DNA of 27,274 nucleotides, from contig CAMLDT010000019.1 of assembly GCA_946479075.1 (NCBI GenBank), positions 1-27,274 on the forward strand. The letters are read 5' to 3'. The translations under genes and the position numbers were made by a program. Below, piece by piece: positions 23,865 to 27,274 of the stretch. The first letter of the stretch is position 1. Each line of letters begins with the position of its first letter. The notes below the pieces were generated by a model. The model had not been told where the DNA came from, made no database searches, and was given only the letters and a program-made list of their open reading frames with translations. The stretch comes from an uncultured Polaromonas sp. GTDB lineage: Bacteria > Pseudomonadota > Gammaproteobacteria > Burkholderiales > Burkholderiaceae.

Positions 23865-25193
23865 TCAACCCTTGACGAAAAGGACCATTTCCTGCGGACG
23901 TTGCGCCGAAGCGCTCTCCGCGGAGTTGCTGATGATCAGGGGTTCGTTTGCCAGCGTCAGGGCTGCACTGGTCTGGATTGCAAACAGCGTGTAGCCGGAA
24001 CTGGCGCGCACACCCAACTCCTGCGCCACCTCAATATGAGACCTGGGTGCACCCAGCACACGCCGCTCTCTCAACGAGGCATAAGCAGACTGGGAGCCGA
24101 CGATGGCCCCTTGCATCCAGGCGACGAGGTCTTTCTCCGGCTGTCCGCGCATGCCGACAACCAGTTGCCGGTCGAGCCAGTCGGGCTGCAGGCCAATCTC
24201 GAATGCACCGTGCCGGTATTCAAACTTGTACTCACGATACTCCTGGCTGATCTCCTGCAGCGAGTCTTGCAATGCCTCAAGCACCGGATTGAGAACCGCC
24301 AGTGGATCTGCGTGGTTGTACTCAGGAGGCACAGGAGGCAACGCGCCCGGCTTGAGCATGCTCAATGGCCCGAGCAGGGTGCAAAGCGCCAGGTACAGCG
24401 GATAGGGATGCAGGCTGGGGGTGCGCAACACGGCCTCGATTTGCGGCAGGCCGGTCATCAGGTTGCGCAGGCGCTCACGTTGCTCCAAGTAAGCCAGACG
24501 GTCTTCGGTTTTGGAGGAAGGCACCGCCGTCTGTTTGGCGACAAATGCAGCCTTGCCGCGCAACTGGCCGACGAAGGCGGACACCCGCTCCCAGAGTTCA
24601 CCGTCTTTCGGCAGTTCCAAAAGGGGTGGAAGGGTAGCGCCCATCTTGATGAGTTCGTTGTCCTTGAACACCGTACCAAGACGCAGCCAGGTATACAAAC
24701 CCGAGGGAACCTTGCCCGCCATGAGCGACAAGTTGGGCAGCAGCCGCGGAACGTCGGCCGGCAGGGCTTCGGAAACCTCGTCCTCCACCTGATTGCTGGC
24801 TACTGACCGAAAACGGGCCGGCGAACCCTTGTCGCGCATGTTTCTCGTGATGGGAAGAACCAAGTAGACATCCAGAGGGCCGCTGCCCAAAGCGTCGGAA
24901 AACGGCGCCAGACTGAGTTCCAGGCTACCGTGCAACGCATTGTCGGAAAAGTGGCTGACAGATGTGCCATCGGGCATGATGGCTTCGAGTTGAAGCACCC
25001 TCACCGTGCCGGCCGGCAACAAGCCGGTATCAAACTTCAGCCGGCGAATGCCCCAGGAAAACGGCGAAGCCAGCAGCGTGTGCCAGGCCACCAGGGAGTC
25101 CACTCTGGATGATGCTTGCTGAAAATGCTGCGGCGCCAGCAGCATGCCCTCGTGCCACTGGATACGGTCTTCAACGCTGGAGGGTCTAGACAT
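23865..25193 (-). CDS. tssK: Type VI secretion baseplate protein TssK
   Basis: A 442-residue TssK, the trimeric adaptor linking the T6SS baseplate to the TssJLM membrane complex. The family signature is at the N-terminus: DRIQWHEGMLLAPQHFQQ. Further conserved parts are SPFSWGIRRLKFD, LDVYLVLPI, HPYPLYLALCTLLGPLSML and PPVPPEYNHADPLAVL. I chose ATG 25193 (MSRPSSVED), preceded by AGGGGC at about 7 bases, rather than an upstream in-frame start that would add a non-conserved dozen residues. It is followed by tssL after 21 bp. Its start codon lies inside the last codons of a possible 25-codon reading frame that fills the gap after tssJ. Confidence 0.93.
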   Translation of the reverse strand: MSRPSSVEDRIQWHEGMLLAPQHFQQASSRVDSLVAWHTLLASPFSWGIRRLKFDTGLLPAGTVRVLQLEAIMPDGTSVSHFSDNALHGSLELSLAPFSDALGSGPLDVYLVLPITRNMRDKGSPARFRSVASNQVEDEVSEALPADVPRLLPNLSLMAGKVPSGLYTWLRLGTVFKDNELIKMGATLPPLLELPKDGELWERVSAFVGQLRGKAAFVAKQTAVPSSKTEDRLAYLEQRERLRNLMTGLPQIEAVLRTPSLHPYPLYLALCTLLGPLSMLKPGALPPVPPEYNHADPLAVLNPVLEALQDSLQEISQEYREYKFEYRHGAFEIGLQPDWLDRQLVVGMRGQPEKDLVAWMQGAIVGSQSAYASLRERRVLGAPRSHIEVAQELGVRASSGYTLFAIQTSAALTLANEPLIISNSAESASAQRPQEMVLFVKG

Positions 25194-25263
25194 GAAGTTG
25201 CCCCTGATGATCACGGCTGCCAACAGCATCGGTGACGCGGAAAGTCTTGGTGTATTTTTTCAT
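25186..25263 (-). CDS. Possible small ORF (25 codons) between tssJ and tssK
   Basis: In the 84-bp gap after tssJ, a minus-strand frame runs from ATG 25263 to a TAG at 25186. It begins MKKYTKTFRV and is basic and hydrophilic. GGAAG stands 6 bases before the ATG, and the frame overlaps the first 8 bases of tssK, as in translationally coupled genes. It may be a real microprotein, a coupling leader, or chance. I know of no family. Confidence 0.3.
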   Translation of the reverse strand: MKKYTKTFRVTDAVGSRDHQGQLHV

Positions 25264-25277
25264 GGTGAGCTTCCGGT

Positions 25278-25769
25278 TTATTCGCTCTTCTGGGCTGACA
25301 CGGAAAACGACCGGGCGCCAAGCTGCACCAGAATGTCGCCTTGCATCTGATCCACACGCACACGATGCTCCCCGGGCGTCAGATAGTCCGCAAAAAGCAG
25401 CACCCCGACCAGCCGCGACGCACCAAACGTACTCGCAGGAAGCTTGAGCGTCTGCCCCGGAACGATCTCCAGGCTCTGGTAGCTGAGACCTTCCGGAAAA
25501 GTCTTGACCAAATCACCCCGGGAGGAAAACCATTTTGAAGCCGACAAGGCAGAAACCATGCCCAGGGTCGCCTCATCACGAAGCAATACAACATCCAGGG
25601 CAACCGGGGTGTTCAAGTTGGCCCCCTCGGCCGCCACAACCGTGACGCCTTTCCAGTCCAGGCGGCTACCTTTGCTGGAAAAAAAGTCACCCACTTTTGT
25701 CAGGGCACCACATGCCGCGAGGCCTCCCAGAACGAACGCCACCACGCAAATCTTTAGAAATCTCATCAT
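25278..25769 (-). CDS. tssJ: Type VI secretion outer-membrane lipoprotein TssJ
   Basis: A 163-residue lipoprotein that anchors the TssLM complex to the outer membrane. The N-terminus MMRFLKICVVAFVLGGLAAC ends in a lipobox (LAAC), with the lipidated Cys at residue 20 and Gly at +2, consistent with outer-membrane targeting. The mature part is a compact beta-sandwich typical of VasD/TssJ: LDWKGVTVVAAEGANLNTP, then ALDVVLLRD, LEIVPGQTLKLP and RLVGVLLFADYL. A longer in-frame reading from 25877 is rejected because it would run over the upstream gene and bury the signal peptide. The upstream transporter-like gene ends only 4 bp before this start, so the two are almost certainly coupled. Confidence 0.9.
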   Translation of the reverse strand: MMRFLKICVVAFVLGGLAACGALTKVGDFFSSKGSRLDWKGVTVVAAEGANLNTPVALDVVLLRDEATLGMVSALSASKWFSSRGDLVKTFPEGLSYQSLEIVPGQTLKLPASTFGASRLVGVLLFADYLTPGEHRVRVDQMQGDILVQLGARSFSVSAQKSE

Positions 25770-25773
25770 GCTC

Positions 25774-27255
25774 TCAAACGAAACTGTTGATGTACGTCGT
25801 CGGCGGGCCGACGCTATACGGTCGATAGGGACCGGCTTCGAGCTTGCTCTTGCGCATGCCCACACCCACACCCGCAATCGTAATCAATATCGCGACCAAC
25901 AGGACACAGGCAAGTGCAAGCATGACACTTGCCCTGGAAAAGACGAAACGGACGGGCTCCAGCGGCCCGGACTCCGTTGATGCCGGGGCTTCTATACGCT
26001 CGGAAGGAAGGCCTCGGGAGACCATCACAATCAGCACACAGGCAAACAGCAGTGTCAGCAGGTTGCGGGGGCCTTCGCAAACCAGATCGATCGCCAGAAA
26101 CAGCGCCAGTGCCGCCTCAACCGGCAGTTTGAGCGTTGCCAGGACAATGCTGGCAAACCCGACAGCCGCCAGACTGTTGTTGCCAGCCGATGCAAACGCA
26201 GCCATGGATGCACCCACACAAATCAGCAAAAACTCCTCGGCGCCAACGGGGCGGCCGTAGATGTTCGCCACAAACACGGCAAGGAGTGCGAAATAAAGCG
26301 CCGCACCCGAGCGCATGAATACCGAAGAAACCGGAATCACCAATTCCACGATCCCGCGGCTAAATCCCAGCCGTGAACTCATGGCTTCTATCGTGTCGGG
26401 AATGGTCGCCGTTGTGCTGGCGGAGGTCAGGCTGATCAAGGCCGGCGTTTTCAGCGCAGACAGCACCACATTCAAAGACAGCCCGGACCTCTTCCATATC
26501 AGGGCCGTGGCCAGAACGGCCAGCAGAACTACAAAACCGAAAAATGCAGCTAGAAAACCACCCATCGCATGGACGGTCCGGGCATCGGTATTCGCCACAA
26601 AATAGGCGGCCATGCCGAAGGCCAGCACGGGAATGAATGTGTTGACCCGCGAAATAATCAACTCCAGCGCACGATAGATCGCCTCAAATATCCCCATAAG
26701 TGAGCTGCTCTGCGACCTGACGAGGGCAGCGAATGCAAGCCCGAACAAAATGGCACACAGCAGGATGGCCAATGACTGGCCTTCAGCAAGTGCCCGAAAA
26801 AAATTGTCGGGGACCGCCCACTGGCCAGTCGCCCCTTCAGTCAGGACTTCCGAGTCGTACAAGGAAATCTCGGCATTGGCCGCGTTGCCTCCCGCGTTTT
26901 GCACCAGGGCCCCCAGATATTCGCGACTCGCGGGGCTCAGATTCTGGCCAGGCCCCGTCAGCACGCCAAAAACTGTCCCCAGCACGGCACAAGACACCAC
27001 CAGCCCTACGGCCAGCGCCACAATCATCAAGGCCCGGCTGCCAGGCTGCGGCAACGACAAGGTCTGGCGCAAACCAAAAAAAGTGGCCACGACCAGCAAA
27101 GGAAGGGCGGCCATGTTGACGAGAGCCAGGTAAATCTGACCCAGAATAAAGGCCTCTCCCCCCACGGCCGGAAACAGCCATCCCACCAGCCCGCCTGTTA
27201 AAACACACAGGAGAAGCGCGAGCGGGCTGTTCGACAGGCGTTTCAGGAATCCCAT
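25774..27255 (-). CDS. SLC1/DAACS (dicarboxylate/amino acid:cation symporter)-fold protein in the T6SS operon, sodium sites degenerate
   Basis: A 493-residue membrane protein of the glutamate/dicarboxylate symporter fold. Recognisable parts are TM1 (8-29), VPDNFFRALAEGQSLAILLCAILFG (148-172), and the HP1 loop TSASTTATIPDTIEAM (277-292). TM7 PVSSVFMRSGAALY (308-321) and TM8 AIDLVCEGPRNLL (388-400) are also clear. Against GltPh, Asp390 and Arg397 are kept and Asp394 is Glu. The NMDGT sodium motif is MRSGA, Thr398 is Asn, Asn401 is Thr and Asp405 is Ala. An extra helix (about 444-466) and a 27-residue tail follow the usual end. ATG 27255 with AGGA upstream is chosen; GTG 27270 is possible. It sits 4 bp before tssJ and is the first visible gene of the operon. 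Sodium-coupled transport is unlikely; a scaffold or sensor role is conjecture. Confidence 0.85.
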   Translation of the reverse strand: MGFLKRLSNSPLALLLCVLTGGLVGWLFPAVGGEAFILGQIYLALVNMAALPLLVVATFFGLRQTLSLPQPGSRALMIVALAVGLVVSCAVLGTVFGVLTGPGQNLSPASREYLGALVQNAGGNAANAEISLYDSEVLTEGATGQWAVPDNFFRALAEGQSLAILLCAILFGLAFAALVRSQSSSLMGIFEAIYRALELIISRVNTFIPVLAFGMAAYFVANTDARTVHAMGGFLAAFFGFVVLLAVLATALIWKRSGLSLNVVLSALKTPALISLTSASTTATIPDTIEAMSSRLGFSRGIVELVIPVSSVFMRSGAALYFALLAVFVANIYGRPVGAEEFLLICVGASMAAFASAGNNSLAAVGFASIVLATLKLPVEAALALFLAIDLVCEGPRNLLTLLFACVLIVMVSRGLPSERIEAPASTESGPLEPVRFVFSRASVMLALACVLLVAILITIAGVGVGMRKSKLEAGPYRPYSVGPPTTYINSFV

Positions 27256-27274
27256 CCGGTCCTGTTCCACCCTC

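Noticed and set aside
25770..25877. Longer N-terminus for TssJ (36 extra residues)
   Set aside because: It would overlap the upstream gene by over 100 bp and place an arginine-rich stretch before a clear lipoprotein signal peptide.
1..27274. CRISPR arrays, tRNA or rRNA genes, insertion sequences and prophage genes
   Set aside because: I looked for direct-repeat arrays, tRNA-like cloverleaf segments and transposase or integrase motifs and saw none.

Overview
The window looks like a chromosomal segment from a Burkholderiales bacterium, most likely family Comamonadaceae (Polaromonas/Rhodoferax/Variovorax-like). This rests on the high GC coding sequence, the hemE-priA adjacency, the abundance of Bug-type solute receptors, and copies of a short interspersed motif (TTTGATAGC...CAGCGC...AAGGGCT) that I associate from memory with that family. 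The genus cannot be fixed by eye.

Layout. (1) 1-3128, plus strand: the 3' end of hemE, a 353-bp AT-richer spacer with two perfect DnaA-box consensus matches and repeat-like sequence, then priA. (2) 3153-10866: a divergent catabolic locus around a regulatory region at 5877-6089. The leftward arm is an SMP-30/gluconolactonase-like protein, a GntR/UTRA regulator and a Bug periplasmic receptor. The rightward arm is a 3-hydroxyacyl-CoA-dehydrogenase-fold oxidoreductase, an enolase-superfamily enzyme of the muconate-lactonizing subgroup, a second Bug receptor and a UxaA/altronate-dehydratase-family enzyme. Together they look like uptake, lactone opening, isomerisation/dehydration and oxidation of an unidentified hydroxy- or sugar acid. 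(3) 10897-15801: housekeeping and unrelated genes, namely an AEC-family permease (minus), the Rep helicase (plus), a small exported protein and an outer-membrane phospholipase A with an intact H-S-N triad. (4) 15841-27255, minus strand: part of a type VI secretion (T6SS) operon. In transcription order it reads: SLC1/DAACS-like transporter homologue, tssJ, (possible 25-codon sORF), tssK, tssL, tssM, tssA, and a 639-aa protein of unknown function. The tube, sheath, baseplate, ClpV and VgrG genes are not in the window and may lie beyond the right edge.

The most unusual region is the T6SS operon. The gene before tssJ encodes a glutamate-transporter-fold protein only 4 bp from tssJ. It keeps the fold, the HP1 loop and the substrate arginine, but has lost the sodium-site residues (NMDGT replaced by MRSGA; the N401/D405 equivalents are T/A), and it has gained a C-terminal membrane helix. 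At the other end, the 639-aa protein with a hydrophobic centre resembles no family I recognise. The TssM here has neither a Walker A nor a proper Walker B motif. A second observation worth follow-up is the interspersed repeat. It lies inside two coding regions in the same reading frame, within PriA and across the signal peptide of the small exported protein.
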